The position numbers and the translations under genes are program-made. From assembly GCA_023461035.1 (NCBI GenBank), contig JAEWOD010000004.1, positions 1 to 64,000 of the forward strand: DNA of 64,000 bases, written 5' to 3'. Positions 6,519 to 16,129 of this stretch are shown piece by piece (within the stretch, counting starts at the first letter, position 1; each line of letters begins with the position of its first letter). The DNA is from Bacteroidota bacterium. GTDB taxonomy: Bacteria; Bacteroidota; Bacteroidia; Flavobacteriales; Weeksellaceae. A model generated the notes under the pieces. It had not been told where the DNA came from and made no database searches. It saw nothing but the letters and a program-made list of their open reading frames with translations.

Positions 6519-7986
6519 ATATCTCTTTTCTGAGTCTTGCTACCGGTATATTCAGCTGTTCGCGATATTTTGCTATCGTTCTTCGGGCGATGGGATATCC
6601 TTTTTCTTTCAGTATTTCCGTCAATTTTTCATCTGTCAACGGTTTTCTTTTATCTTCATCGACGATTACATCCTGTAGGATTCGTTTTATTTCCCGGGTT
6701 GAAACTTCCTCGCCTTCTTCATTTGTCAGACTTTCAGAAAACAAATCTTTAATTAAAAAAGTACCATAAGGCGTATTGACATATTTACTATTTGCTACAC
6801 GGGAAACAGTTGAAATATCCATGCTGATTTTATCGGCTATATCCTTTAAAATCATAGGTCTAATTTTTGTCTCATCACCGGTGAGAAAATATTCCTCCTG
6901 AAATTCCATGATAGCTTTCATGGTGTATAACAAAGTATTTCGACGTTGTGTTACCGCTTCTATAAACCATTTGGCAGCATCCAGCTTTTGTTTTACAAAT
7001 AAAACCGCTTCTTTCTGTTCGTTCGACTTTTTTTCAGTGTGTTTATAGGTGTCCAACATCTCGGCATATGCATTTGAAACCCTTAACTCCGGTACATTCC
7101 GGCCATTTATAGTTAGTTCCAAATCTCCATCCACTATCCGTATGGTAAAATCGGGTGTGATTTGTTCCAATTCCTTCATATTTCCGGAAAAAGATTTACC
7201 CGGCTTTGGATTTAATTTTTCAATTTCAGATATAGCATCTTTTAATTGTTCTTCCGTCACATCATGTTTAAGCATTAATCTTTTATAATGCTTTTTTGTA
7301 AATGCTTCAAATGATTTATTGATTAAAGCCAATGCCAATTCTGTGGTTTCGGTTTGTGGAAACTTATTTTCAAGTTGCACTTTAAGACATTCTTGTAAAT
7401 CTCTGGCACCTACGCCTATAGGATCTAATTTTTGAATGTAATTAACCAATAAGCCTTCCACTTCATTTTTATCGGTATAAATATTTTGAGTAAAAGCCAA
7501 ATCGTCTACCACAGCTTGCAAATCCCTGCGGATGTAGCCGTCATCATCTATATTTCCAATGATGAATTCTGCTATAGAAAATTCTTCTTCATCCAGACGA
7601 TACATGGATAATTGATTTTCCAAATAATCCAAAAAACTTACACCTTGTGCATAAGGCACCGCCCGCTCTTCATCGTCATCACTATAATTATTGGTATAAG
7701 TTTTATAATTGGGGATTTCGTCGTCGCTTAAATATTCGTCGATATTGATTTCGCTGGTATCGATTGTATTATCCTCATTATAATCCTCATTATTCCATTC
7801 ATCAGAGTCACCGGAAAATTCTTCATCTCCAAATTCATTTCCCTCTTCCAATGCCGGATTTTCCTCCAATTCTTGTTTGATTCGTTGCTCAAATGCTATG
7901 GTAGGCAATTGAACCAGCTTCATCAGCTGGATTTGCTGAGGAGATAGTTTTTGTTGGAGTTTTAAATTGAGTTCCTGCTTTAGCAT
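6517..7986 (-). CDS. rpoN: RNA polymerase sigma-54 factor
   Basis: A 489-residue sigma-54. Region I is the Q/L-rich N-terminus (MLKQELNLKLQQKLSPQQIQ) that contacts activators. Region II is the very acidic stretch at about 45-105 (DEEFSGDSDEWNNEDYNEDN). The core-binding domain follows (FIIGNIDDDGYIRRDL, LDPIGVGARDLQECL), and the DNA-binding domain ends with the RpoN box ARRTIAKYRE at about 467-476. Length is normal for the family. No sigma-54 activator (AAA+ enhancer-binding protein) is encoded in this window. It shares a terminator with the regulator gene and lies 13 bases downstream of asnS, so it may be co-transcribed with it. Confidence 0.96.
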   Translation of the reverse strand: MLKQELNLKLQQKLSPQQIQLMKLVQLPTIAFEQRIKQELEENPALEEGNEFGDEEFSGDSDEWNNEDYNEDNTIDTSEINIDEYLSDDEIPNYKTYTNNYSDDDEERAVPYAQGVSFLDYLENQLSMYRLDEEEFSIAEFIIGNIDDDGYIRRDLQAVVDDLAFTQNIYTDKNEVEGLLVNYIQKLDPIGVGARDLQECLKVQLENKFPQTETTELALALINKSFEAFTKKHYKRLMLKHDVTEEQLKDAISEIEKLNPKPGKSFSGNMKELEQITPDFTIRIVDGDLELTINGRNVPELRVSNAYAEMLDTYKHTEKKSNEQKEAVLFVKQKLDAAKWFIEAVTQRRNTLLYTMKAIMEFQEEYFLTGDETKIRPMILKDIADKISMDISTVSRVANSKYVNTPYGTFLIKDLFSESLTNEEGEEVSTREIKRILQDVIVDEDKRKPLTDEKLTEILKEKGYPIARRTIAKYREQLNIPVARLRKEI

Positions 7987-7999
7987 AGTCTAAATTTAC

Positions 8000-9451
8000 T
8001 TAAAATTCCGCATTTTTCGGTGTTCTGGGGAAAGGAATTACATCCCGTATATTTCCCATTCCGGTTACAAATAATACAAGCCGTTCCAATCCCAAACCAA
8101 ATCCGCTGTGTGGCACCGTTCCGAATTTTCTGGTATCACGATACCACCAAAGTTCTTCTTTTTCAATTCCAAATTGTTCTATTTTTTGATCCAAAACATC
8201 CAATCTTTCTTCTCGTTGTGAGCCACCCACGATTTCGCCAATTCCGGGAAATAAAATGTCCATAGCCCGCACGGTCTTCCCGTCTTCATTCATCCGCATA
8301 TAAAAAGCTTTTATATGAGCCGGATAATCAAATAAGATTACCGGTGTTTTGAAATGTTTTTCAACCAAATATCGTTCGTGTTCTGACTGTAAATCCGTTC
8401 CCCATCCTTCAATCGGATATTGGAATTTTCCTTTTTGGTTTTGTTTGGATTTCTGAAGGATTTCGATGGCTTCGGTATAAGTTAGTCTGATGAATTGATT
8501 GTTCAGTACATAATCCAACCTTTCCATTAAATTTAATTCAGAACGCTCATTTTGCGGTTTTTGGGTTTGTTCTTTGTCAAAACGTTCAGCCAAAAACTGC
8601 ATATCGTCTGCACAATTATCAAGCGCATATCGGATTACATATTTCAACATATCCTCCGCCAAATCCATATTCATATCCAGATCATAAAAAGCCATTTCGG
8701 GCTCAATCATCCAGAATTCGGCTAAATGTCTGGCTGTATTTGAATTTTCAGCACGAAAAGTAGGGCCGAAGGTATATATTTTACCCAATCCCATAGCTGC
8801 AACTTCACCTTCCAATTGTCCGGAAACTGTCAGATTTGTATGTTTTCCAAAGAAATCCTGAGCGAAATCCACTTTTCCTTCTTCATTTTTAGGAAATTCT
8901 TTTTCCAAATCAAAATTGGTTACACTAAACATTTCACCTGCACCTTCAGCATCTGAACCGGTAATGATTGGCGTGTTGATATAAACAAATCCATTTTCAT
9001 TAAAATATCGATGGATGCCAAACATCAAACTGTTTCGAACCCGCATGATAGCCGAAAAAGTATTGGTTCTGAAACGCAAATGTGCCTGCTCTCGTAACTT
9101 TTCCAAACTATGTTGTTTAGGTTGTAAAATGGTTGATTGAAGTTCGTCAGGATTAGCTTCACCCAAAACTTCTATATGTTTGGAAATGATTTCAATTTCT
9201 TGTCCGGCTCCCTGACTTTCCACGATTTCTCCTTTCACTTTTAGAGAGGCAGCTGTCGTGATTTTCTTTAAAGTTTCCGGGTTTAGTTTTTCAAAATCAA
9301 CCACTATCTGGATATTTTTGATAGAAGATCCGTCATTTAATGCAATAAAACGATTGCTCCGAAATGATCGAACCCAACCTTGGATGGTGATTTCCTGTAA
9401 ACTTAGTTCCTTTCCTTTTTCAAGTAATTCTTTGACGGTATAGTTTTTCAT
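8000..9451 (-). CDS. asnS: asparagine--tRNA ligase
   Basis: A class II aminoacyl-tRNA synthetase that charges tRNA-Asn. The N-terminal OB-fold anticodon domain (ITIQGWVRSFRSNRFIALND) is followed by the catalytic core with motif 2 (FGPTFRAENSNTARHLAEFW) and motif 3 (GFGLGLERLVLFVTG). I start at MKNYTVKEL (483 residues); an ATG three codons upstream (9460) is also possible. A TAnnTTTG box at 9472-9479 would put the transcript start near 9465, leaving almost no leader for the upstream ATG, which favours 9451. Confidence 0.95.
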   Translation of the reverse strand: MKNYTVKELLEKGKELSLQEITIQGWVRSFRSNRFIALNDGSSIKNIQIVVDFEKLNPETLKKITTAASLKVKGEIVESQGAGQEIEIISKHIEVLGEANPDELQSTILQPKQHSLEKLREQAHLRFRTNTFSAIMRVRNSLMFGIHRYFNENGFVYINTPIITGSDAEGAGEMFSVTNFDLEKEFPKNEEGKVDFAQDFFGKHTNLTVSGQLEGEVAAMGLGKIYTFGPTFRAENSNTARHLAEFWMIEPEMAFYDLDMNMDLAEDMLKYVIRYALDNCADDMQFLAERFDKEQTQKPQNERSELNLMERLDYVLNNQFIRLTYTEAIEILQKSKQNQKGKFQYPIEGWGTDLQSEHERYLVEKHFKTPVILFDYPAHIKAFYMRMNEDGKTVRAMDILFPGIGEIVGGSQREERLDVLDQKIEQFGIEKEELWWYRDTRKFGTVPHSGFGLGLERLVLFVTGMGNIRDVIPFPRTPKNAEF

Positions 9452-9471
9452 TATGATCATTTATAGAGTTA

Positions 9472-9479
9472 CAAAAATA
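9472..9479 (-). promoter_or_regulatory. asnS promoter, -7 box
   Basis: The minus strand reads TATTTTTG, matching TAnnTTTG, 20 bases before the asnS ATG at 9451. The -33 box is not clear. Confidence 0.45.
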
Positions 9480-9601
9480 ATCATATTTAACAAAGAGTAT
9501 ATTATATGGGTATAATTTTTGATATAAAAGTTCGACAATTGTTTTTGCGTTTATAACTTTCTAAAAACCAGTCCAAAAACAATTAAAAATTCAATTATAC
9601 A

Positions 9602-10255
9602 ATGAGACTTATTTTTATCTTCGCCGCAAGTATGTTTCTTATTTCTTGTAAAGGACAGGCTGATAAGTCAGAAAAAACAAATAGAATTGAAATGAGTTCA
9701 AATGGAAATTTAGAAAATGCCACATTTGGAGGTGGGTGTTTTTGGTGTGTGGAAGCAGTTTTTGATCAACTTTTGGGTGTTAAAAAGGTGGTTTCCGGAT
9801 ATTCAGGAGGACATACAAAAAACCCGACCTATAAAGAAGTTTGTTCCGGAGCAACAGGACATGCGGAAGTAATTCAAATCGAATTTGATCCTGAAGTCAT
9901 ATCTTTTGACGAACTTTTGGAAGTGTTTTGGACTGTGCATGATCCTACCCAGCTCAACCGACAAGGAAATGATGTAGGAACCCAGTACCGTTCCATCATT
10001 TTGTATGAAAACGATCATCAAAAATTAATTGCCGAGCGCTCTATCAAAGAATTTGAGGCTTCCAATATGTATGATGGCAGTTTTACCACTCAATTGGTTC
10101 CATTGGAGATATTTTACCCTGCAGAGGATTATCATCAGAATTATTATGAGAATGATGGTGGACAAAATCCTTATTGTAGTCTGGTAATTGCCCCAAAAAT
10201 TGATAAGTTTTATAAAAAATTCTACAACAAATTAAAACCGGAATATAAAGATTAA
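9602..10255 (+). CDS. msrA: peptide-methionine (S)-S-oxide reductase, lipoprotein form
   Basis: MsrA reduces methionine-S-sulfoxide in oxidised proteins. The catalytic motif GGCFWCVEAVF is present, followed by GYSGGHTKNPTY, TGHAEVIQIEFDP and FWTVHDPTQLNRQGNDVGTQ, all family hallmarks. A signal sequence with lipobox (FLISCKGQ, Cys 16) and about 25 linker residues precede the domain, so the enzyme is probably anchored in the cell envelope and repairs exported proteins. 217 residues fits MsrA plus a leader. A single-gene unit with its own terminator. Confidence 0.95.
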   Translation: MRLIFIFAASMFLISCKGQADKSEKTNRIEMSSNGNLENATFGGGCFWCVEAVFDQLLGVKKVVSGYSGGHTKNPTYKEVCSGATGHAEVIQIEFDPEVISFDELLEVFWTVHDPTQLNRQGNDVGTQYRSIILYENDHQKLIAERSIKEFEASNMYDGSFTTQLVPLEIFYPAEDYHQNYYENDGGQNPYCSLVIAPKIDKFYKKFYNKLKPEYKD

Positions 10256-10270
10256 CCGGATTCCAAATAA

Positions 10271-10301
10271 AAAGGTGGCAGAGTTTCTCTAAGCCACCTT
10301 T
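10271..10301. terminator. bidirectional terminator between msrA and accA
   Basis: AAAGGTGGC and GCCACCTTT form a perfect 9-bp stem with A-rich and T-rich flanks, between two convergent genes. Confidence 0.85.
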
Positions 10302-10321
10302 ATTATTAATATATGGTACGA

Positions 10322-11275
10322 TTAACCTGAAAATTCACCCATTGCGATAAATTTATCTTGTCTTTGCTTTTTTAATTCTGCACCGGACAATTTTGAAAGT
10401 TCCTGATAGGATTTCAGGATTTGTGCTTTTAAATTTTCGGCAGCTTCTGTTGGGTCATAGTGTGCGCCACCCAGCGGTTCTTTGATAACACCGTCTATAA
10501 TTCCCAAGCCCAGCATATCGTTGGGTGTCATTTTCATTTGGCTGGCAACCTGTTCTTTGTAATCCCATGAGCGCCATAAAATAGCCGAACAGTTTTCAGG
10601 AGAAATAACTGAATACCAAGTGTTTTCCATCATGAAAACCTTGTTTCCAACGCCTATTCCCAAAGCTCCGCCACTGGCTCCTTCACCAATTACGATACTG
10701 ATTACCGGAACGGTCAGGTTCATCATTTCATAAATATTTTTTGCGATGGCTTCACCTTGACCACGTTCTTCCGCTTCCAATCCCGGATAAGCACCCGGTG
10801 TGTCCATTAAAGTAACAATCGGCATATTGAATTTTTCTGCCAATTTCATCAAGCGAAGTGCTTTTCTATATCCTTCCGGATTGGGCATTCCAAATCTTCT
10901 GTATTGTCTTTCTTTGGTGTTTTTTCCTTTTTGTTGACCGATTATCATAAACGGAATTCCTTTGATTTTTCCCATTCCGCCCACCATGGCTTTGTCATCA
11001 CCAAAGCTTCTGTCTCCATGTAATTCTATGAACGAGCTTTCAGTAATATGGTAGATATAATCAAGTGAATAGGGGCGTGAAGGATGACGGGAAAGTTGAA
11101 CCTTCTGCCATGCCGTTAAATTTGAATATATTTTCTTTTTGGAGTCTTCAATTGCAACCTCAATCTGCTTGCAAGCTTGTTTTACATCAACACCATTTTC
11201 TTCGCCTACTATTTTACAGCTCTCCAATTGTTCCTGAAGCTCTTTGATGGGCTGCTCAAATTCTAAATATTCCAT
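10322..11275 (-). CDS. accA: acetyl-CoA carboxylase carboxyltransferase subunit alpha
   Basis: AccA with AccD transfers carboxyl from biotin to acetyl-CoA, giving malonyl-CoA for fatty-acid synthesis. The 317-residue length is typical. Visible signatures: HGDRSFGDDKAMVGGMGKI, PEGYRKALRLMKLAEKF, TLMDTPGAYPGLEAEERGQG and GEGASGGALGIGVGNKV. The N-terminal helical segment (EYLEFEQPIKELQEQLES) is also typical. Monocistronic, with a -7 box at 11301-11308. Confidence 0.97.
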   Translation of the reverse strand: MEYLEFEQPIKELQEQLESCKIVGEENGVDVKQACKQIEVAIEDSKKKIYSNLTAWQKVQLSRHPSRPYSLDYIYHITESSFIELHGDRSFGDDKAMVGGMGKIKGIPFMIIGQQKGKNTKERQYRRFGMPNPEGYRKALRLMKLAEKFNMPIVTLMDTPGAYPGLEAEERGQGEAIAKNIYEMMNLTVPVISIVIGEGASGGALGIGVGNKVFMMENTWYSVISPENCSAILWRSWDYKEQVASQMKMTPNDMLGLGIIDGVIKEPLGGAHYDPTEAAENLKAQILKSYQELSKLSGAELKKQRQDKFIAMGEFSG

Positions 11276-11300
11276 AAATTCTGTTGTCTCTTAAGGAAAA

Positions 11301-11308
11301 CAAATATA
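11301..11308 (-). promoter_or_regulatory. accA promoter, -7 box
   Basis: The minus strand reads TATATTTG, an exact TAnnTTTG match 26 bases before the accA ATG. The -33 region is AT-rich without a clear TTTG. Confidence 0.5.
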
Positions 11309-11348
11309 CTAAGTCTTAATTTAAATTTAACATGAAACAAAAATGAAT

Positions 11349-11356
11349 TAAATTTG
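11349..11356 (+). promoter_or_regulatory. promoter of the YCII/DUF1697 pair, -7 box
   Basis: TAAATTTG matches TAnnTTTG and lies 17 bases before the ATG at 11374, implying a leader of about 10 bases. Confidence 0.5.
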
Positions 11357-11373
11357 GAATAAAATATTGCATT

Positions 11374-11832
11374 ATGAAATCATTTTCAAGCTTGTTGTTT
11401 TTTTTCTTTTTAGTTCATTTTGGTTTAGCTCAAAACGCTCATCCAGAATATGATAAAGCACTTGCTGATTCACTTCAAGCTGATGAATATGGTATGAAAA
11501 TGTATGTTCTGGTTATCCTAAAATCAGGTGAAACCAAGATTGAAGACAAAAATAAGGTGAATGAGCTTTTCCGGGGACACATGGACAATATCAACCGCTT
11601 GGTGGAAGAACATAAATTACTCGTTGCCGGACCGATGGGCGAAAATCAAAACAATTATCGCGGAATATTTATTTTGGATGTTAAAACCATAGATGAAGCA
11701 AAGGATTTGGTAGATAAAGATCCAGCGGTGAATTCAGGAATGCTGGCGGCCGATTTTTATAATTGGTATGGCTCAGCTGCCTTGCCGGTTTATCTCGAAA
11801 CAGCTAAAAAAATCACAAAAGAAAACCATTAA
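11374..11832 (+). CDS. secreted YCII-domain protein
   Basis: A 152-residue protein with a signal peptide (LVHFGLAQ, to about 19). The body is a YciI-like ferredoxin-type fold: YVLVILKSGE, LFRGHMDNINRLVEEHKLLV, AGPMGENQNNYRGIFILDV and the EAKDLVDKDPAVNSGML segment. The family includes small hydrolase/dehalogenase-like enzymes and dyads of unknown function; no substrate can be given. Unusually for the family it is exported. Its stop is directly followed by the ATG of the next gene. Confidence 0.8.
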   Translation: MKSFSSLLFFFFLVHFGLAQNAHPEYDKALADSLQADEYGMKMYVLVILKSGETKIEDKNKVNELFRGHMDNINRLVEEHKLLVAGPMGENQNNYRGIFILDVKTIDEAKDLVDKDPAVNSGMLAADFYNWYGSAALPVYLETAKKITKENH

Positions 11833-12375
11833 ATGCAAACTTATATCGCGTTTTTACGAGGCATCAATGTCAGTGGCCATAAAATTATTAAAATGGAATT
11901 ACTGCGTAAAATGATGGAGAATTTAAATTTTGAAAATGTTAAAACTTATATTCAGAGTGGGAATCTGGTGTTTTCTTCTGATGAAAAAGATATATCAAAA
12001 TTGGAAACAATTATCCATAAGGAAATCGAGAAGGAATTTAAATTTGATGTGCATATCAAAATTTTAACTCATTCAGAACTTAAAGCTGTATGGGAAGAAA
12101 ATCCTTTTCTCAAAGACGATTCACTTGATATTAAGCAGCATTATTTTGCGTTTCTGGATGAAAATCCGACAAAAGAAAACTGGGAGATTCTAAAAAATTT
12201 AGAATTAAAAGGCGAGCTCATGGAATTGGGTAACAAAGTTGTTTTTATTCATTATCCCGCCGGAGCAGGCCAGTCTAAGCTTTCAACTAATCTGATCGAA
12301 TCTAAACTGAAAGTCGCTGTAACAGTCCGAAACCTGAACACTGCAAAAAAGATGATTGAAATGTCCGACATCTGA
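11833..12375 (+). CDS. DUF1697 family protein
   Basis: A 180-residue cytoplasmic protein with the DUF1697 start YIAFLRGINVSGHKIIKMEL and NVKTYIQSGNLVFSS, and the C-terminal NLIESKLKVAVTVRNLNTAKK. The function of the family is not established. The ATG follows the previous stop with no gap, so translation is probably coupled. Its end lies one base from the stop of a convergent gene, leaving no room for a terminator between them. Confidence 0.88.
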   Translation: MQTYIAFLRGINVSGHKIIKMELLRKMMENLNFENVKTYIQSGNLVFSSDEKDISKLETIIHKEIEKEFKFDVHIKILTHSELKAVWEENPFLKDDSLDIKQHYFAFLDENPTKENWEILKNLELKGELMELGNKVVFIHYPAGAGQSKLSTNLIESKLKVAVTVRNLNTAKKMIEMSDI

Positions 12376-12376
12376 T

Positions 12377-13111
12377 CTATTGAATTTTAAGTTGGAATTC
12401 TTTTAACCATTTTTCTGAAATATCAAATTCATTTCGGTCAGGCATTATAATTTTTGAAGACGATTTATTCAGAATCATTTCAGAAATAAATTCTTTATTT
12501 ATAATCGTAGATTTATTGATTCTGATGAATTTTTCGGGAAGAATTTCTTCTAAATTTTTTAGTGAAATCCTAATCAGTTTTTTTTCATTTTTCAGAATAA
12601 AATTGGAATAATATCCGTCTGCAGAAACATAATACAACATATCTGCCGATAGAAAATAATTTTTGTTTCCTTCAGGAATTTTGATGGTTTTGGAATCTTT
12701 CTGTTTTTCTGACAAAATTTTCATCAATTGAACCAAATCTGATTTTTCTTTTTGCTGAATCATCCGATCAATCGACTTCTTAAATCTATCTTCCGAATAA
12801 GGTTTAAGTAAATAGTCAATTGCTTGAAAATCAAAAGCTTTTAATGCAAAATGGTCATAAGCAGTACAAAAAATTATTTTTCCCGAGAAGGAATTTTGAA
12901 TTTCAAGAAGCAAATCAAAAACAGTTGCATCTTTAAGCTGAATATCGAGCAAAAGCAAGTCGGGATTATGTTTCAGTATTATTTCTCTTGCTTCAATCGA
13001 ATTACGAGCAGTTCCGATTAATGTCAAATTTGAATGATTTTCTATCATCTTGACCAACCGCCTTAAGGCCGGCGCTTCGTCATCCACTGCTACTGTTTTT
13101 ATAGAATTCAT
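12377..13111 (-). CDS. LytTR-type response regulator
   Basis: A 244-residue regulator. The receiver (about 1-120) has the acidic start VAVDDEAPALRRL, the phosphorylatable Asp in DLLLLDIQLKD, and the switch and Lys in FCTAYDHFALKAF and YLLKPYSEDRF. The C-terminal LytTR DNA-binding domain (about 145-244) contains DMLYYVSADGYYSNF, ISLKNLEEILP and FIRINKSTIINKEFI. It overlaps the kinase gene upstream by 4 bases (ATGA), forming a classic LytS/LytT-type pair. Target genes are unknown. Confidence 0.92.
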   Translation of the reverse strand: MNSIKTVAVDDEAPALRRLVKMIENHSNLTLIGTARNSIEAREIILKHNPDLLLLDIQLKDATVFDLLLEIQNSFSGKIIFCTAYDHFALKAFDFQAIDYLLKPYSEDRFKKSIDRMIQQKEKSDLVQLMKILSEKQKDSKTIKIPEGNKNYFLSADMLYYVSADGYYSNFILKNEKKLIRISLKNLEEILPEKFIRINKSTIINKEFISEMILNKSSSKIIMPDRNEFDISEKWLKEFQLKIQ

Positions 13112-14127
13112 CTCAAATTCAATTTATTGATTACCCAACCATCTTCTTGATAAATTTCAAAAGAGTTTTCATTTCCGGTAAAAATTTTCATTCGCTCCGA
13201 AACATTTTGCAATCCCGTTCCATAAATGATTTCATTTAATGCAGCACCGTTGTTCTTTATCAAAATATACTTTTTTACTTCATCCGCTTGTATCAATATA
13301 TTAACTGGTTTCTGATTTTCTTTAAAACCATGTTTGATTGCATTTTCCACAATTGGTTGAAGAATTAATTTAGGACTTTTTAAAAATTCAGCTTTTTTTG
13401 AAATTTCAATTTTATAATTCAATTGCTCTTCATACCGCATTTTTTCGATGGAAAGATATTTTTCCACTATTTCCAATTCTTCTTTTAGAGTGATTGATTC
13501 CATGAAATTGCTGTCAAGCGTGGTTCTTAAAATTTCACTCAGGTTGATGAGCATTTCCTGTGCTTTCCGGGGTTGTGTATCAATTTCCGAAACCACACTA
13601 TTCATCGCATTAAATAAAAAATGGGGATGAAGCTGGCTTTTTAATAATTGAAGTTTGGTTTGGTTCAATTCTATTTCCAGATTTTTCTGTTGGGTGATGA
13701 TTTTCTTTTCCTTTGTTAAGTATTCAAATGCAAATAATATTGCAATTTGAAATAAATAAATTTTTATAACATTATGAAAATCAGCAACAAAAAAGCCAAA
13801 AACACTTTTTTTGTAATCACTTGGATTTTCATAAAATAAAATTGGAAACAAATGTAAAATCAATATGAAAATCGTCGAATATACTAATCCAGCCAATCCT
13901 AAAATCAAAAAGCGTTTAAATTTTTTATCATCAGAAGTCCAATCAAAAACAGGTAAAATAAATATAAAAAACAATAAAATTCCAGTAATTAAACTTGCAG
14001 ATGGCGTGATGAAATAATCCAGCCAAGCATAATCATATTCCTGAAAATAGCTATATGTAAACATTTGTAAAAGGGTAGAAACCGCCAAAACACCCAAAAG
14101 AATCAACACCCAATGAACACGATTCAT
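13108..14127 (-). CDS. LytS-type membrane sensor histidine kinase
   Basis: A 339-residue kinase with four predicted N-terminal membrane helices (VHWVLILLGVLAVSTLL, ASLITGILLFFIFILPVF, FLILGLAGLVYSTIFILIL, IKIYLFQIAILFAF). A coiled segment leads to the His-kinase domain with the phosphoacceptor motif SQLHPHFLFNAMNSV, the N box (LQPIVENAIKHGF) and a G box (YGTGLQNVSERMKIF). There is no extracellular sensor domain, so the signal is probably sensed in or near the membrane. It is translationally coupled to the response regulator. Confidence 0.92.
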   Translation of the reverse strand: MNRVHWVLILLGVLAVSTLLQMFTYSYFQEYDYAWLDYFITPSASLITGILLFFIFILPVFDWTSDDKKFKRFLILGLAGLVYSTIFILILHLFPILFYENPSDYKKSVFGFFVADFHNVIKIYLFQIAILFAFEYLTKEKKIITQQKNLEIELNQTKLQLLKSQLHPHFLFNAMNSVVSEIDTQPRKAQEMLINLSEILRTTLDSNFMESITLKEELEIVEKYLSIEKMRYEEQLNYKIEISKKAEFLKSPKLILQPIVENAIKHGFKENQKPVNILIQADEVKKYILIKNNGAALNEIIYGTGLQNVSERMKIFTGNENSFEIYQEDGWVINKLNLR

Positions 14128-14320
14128 AAAGAAATTTTACACAAAGAAAATCATAAATTTTTGATCGTCAGCGAATTTTATATTCTTTTCCGGACTTTAA
14201 ACAATGGTTTTATAGATGGAATTCATTTATTTATATCAAAAAAATCATCTTTCACAGCAAATAAATTTATAAATAAGGATTTCGAATGAATTTTACGATT
14301 GAATTTTAAAAATCATTCAG

Positions 14321-16045
14321 ATGAAATCAATTACAATTTTTATTTTAAGTGCATTATTTTATTCATTTAATTTAAATGCACAATCCTTTGAACAAATAAA
14401 TTTCCCTGACATTACAACTACGCTTTCTTCTTCCCGAAGTGCAAATTTCATCGATGTAAACGGTGATGGTTGGGATGATATTTTCTTTACAAACGGACTT
14501 TCGACCGGAGAAAAAAATATACTTTATTTAAATAATGGTAACGGGACTTTTACAACTCTAACCGATGATGACATTGTCGAGCATAGCATTCGTGCTGTGG
14601 GAGCGAGTTTTGCAGATGTTGATAATGACAATGATCTCGATGGTTATGTAACCACTTGGGGCGCAGGCGGACAGCCGAAAAGGAATTATTTTTACAGAAA
14701 TAACGGAAACGGAACTTTTAATTTCGAAGAAAATGTGGCTCCCAATTTAACTTATTCGGAAACCGCCACTTGGATTGATGTAAATAATGACCAACTTTTA
14801 GATTTGTACATCACGAATAGCGCACAATCTTTGCGAAATTTATACTTTGAAAATCAAGGAGATGGAACATTTTTACAGAGAACGGATTTGATTATTACCA
14901 ATGAAAATATTCCTTCGCGTTCCGTGGATTGGGTCGATTATGACAATGATGGAGATTCAGATTTGTTTGTAACCAATGAAGGAAATAATAAAAATACACT
15001 TTATCGAAATGATGGCGTCAATAATTTTACGCAAATCACAGATTTAGAAATCGTTACTCAAATCAGAAATTCGATGGGAAGTTCCTGGGCAGATGTTGAT
15101 AATGACGGAGATTTTGACTTAATAGTGACAAATTGGGAACAAGCAAACCAGTTATTTATCAATGAAAATGGTGTTTTTACAGAAGTAACAAATTCTGAAA
15201 TTGCGGAAGCCGGCATCAATTCCTTTGGGTCAACTTTTGCCGATATTGACAATGACGGAGATTTGGATTTGTTGATTTTGAATTCATACAATGACACTCA
15301 TTTTTCCAATTCACTTTTCATAAATGACGGAAACGGAAATTTTACAAAAGATACTTCTTCGGCTTTGGCAAATTTTGAAGGATGGACTTACAGCGCGGCT
15401 TTTGGCGATTATAATAACGATGGTTGGCTCGATGTAATTTTGGCAAATAACCAAGATGAGTCTCAGGAAAATGCAGTTTTCAAAAACACTGGAACCGGAA
15501 ATAATTGGCTCAAAATAAAATGTATAGGAACGAATTCAAATAAATCAGCAATCAGTACAATTGTAAAAATTACAGCCATCATTAATGGAAATTCAGTTAC
15601 GCAAATCCGCAAAGTGGAAGCCAATTCGGGTTATGCAAGTCAAAATAGTTTGACGACCCATTTTGGTTTGGGAAATGCAACTGAAATTCAGCAAATTCAA
15701 ATTAAATGGCCTTCCGGATTGATCGAAAATTTTTCAGGAATAAATATTAATTCGATGAATAATTTGACCGAGGGAACCGGAACAATGGTTTTGAATGAAA
15801 TAAATAAATCTGAATTCAAAGTGTATCCAAATCCTGTCAAGGATATTTTATTTGTGGAAGGAAAATTGAATTCAATTTCGAGATTGGAATTGATTAATTC
15901 AGAAGGAAAAAGAATTCAATCATTTGATTTAGAATTGAATAACAGAAATAAAATCAATATTTCGAATCTTCCAAATGGAATTTATTTTTATAAAATTCTT
16001 GAAAACGGAAAAACAATCGATTCCGGAAAATTAATAAAAAACTAA
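14321..16045 (+). CDS. secreted FG-GAP/VCBS and ASPIC-domain protein with type IX sorting signal
   Basis: A 574-residue secreted protein: signal peptide to about 20 (FNLNAQ), then repeated FG-GAP/VCBS calcium-binding blades with DxDxDG-like loops (FIDVNGDGWDDIFF, FADVDNDNDLDGYV, WVDYDNDGDSDLFV, FADIDNDGDLDLLI, FGDYNNDGWLDVIL). Residues about 400-485 carry the ASPIC/UnbV domain (RKVEANSGYASQNSLTTHFG, IQIKWPSGLIENFSG). The last about 70 residues form a type A C-terminal domain for the type IX system (VYPNPVKDILFVEG ... GIYFYKILENGKTIDSGKLI). It is probably a surface or released adhesion protein. Confidence 0.9.
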   Translation: MKSITIFILSALFYSFNLNAQSFEQINFPDITTTLSSSRSANFIDVNGDGWDDIFFTNGLSTGEKNILYLNNGNGTFTTLTDDDIVEHSIRAVGASFADVDNDNDLDGYVTTWGAGGQPKRNYFYRNNGNGTFNFEENVAPNLTYSETATWIDVNNDQLLDLYITNSAQSLRNLYFENQGDGTFLQRTDLIITNENIPSRSVDWVDYDNDGDSDLFVTNEGNNKNTLYRNDGVNNFTQITDLEIVTQIRNSMGSSWADVDNDGDFDLIVTNWEQANQLFINENGVFTEVTNSEIAEAGINSFGSTFADIDNDGDLDLLILNSYNDTHFSNSLFINDGNGNFTKDTSSALANFEGWTYSAAFGDYNNDGWLDVILANNQDESQENAVFKNTGTGNNWLKIKCIGTNSNKSAISTIVKITAIINGNSVTQIRKVEANSGYASQNSLTTHFGLGNATEIQQIQIKWPSGLIENFSGININSMNNLTEGTGTMVLNEINKSEFKVYPNPVKDILFVEGKLNSISRLELINSEGKRIQSFDLELNNRNKINISNLPNGIYFYKILENGKTIDSGKLIKN

Positions 16046-16129
16046 ATCTAAAAATAACCCCAGTAAAAATATTGTAATGTACAGTGGGATAATGTTCAAT
16101 AAAATTTCGGCAAAATGTTAAACAGGCTC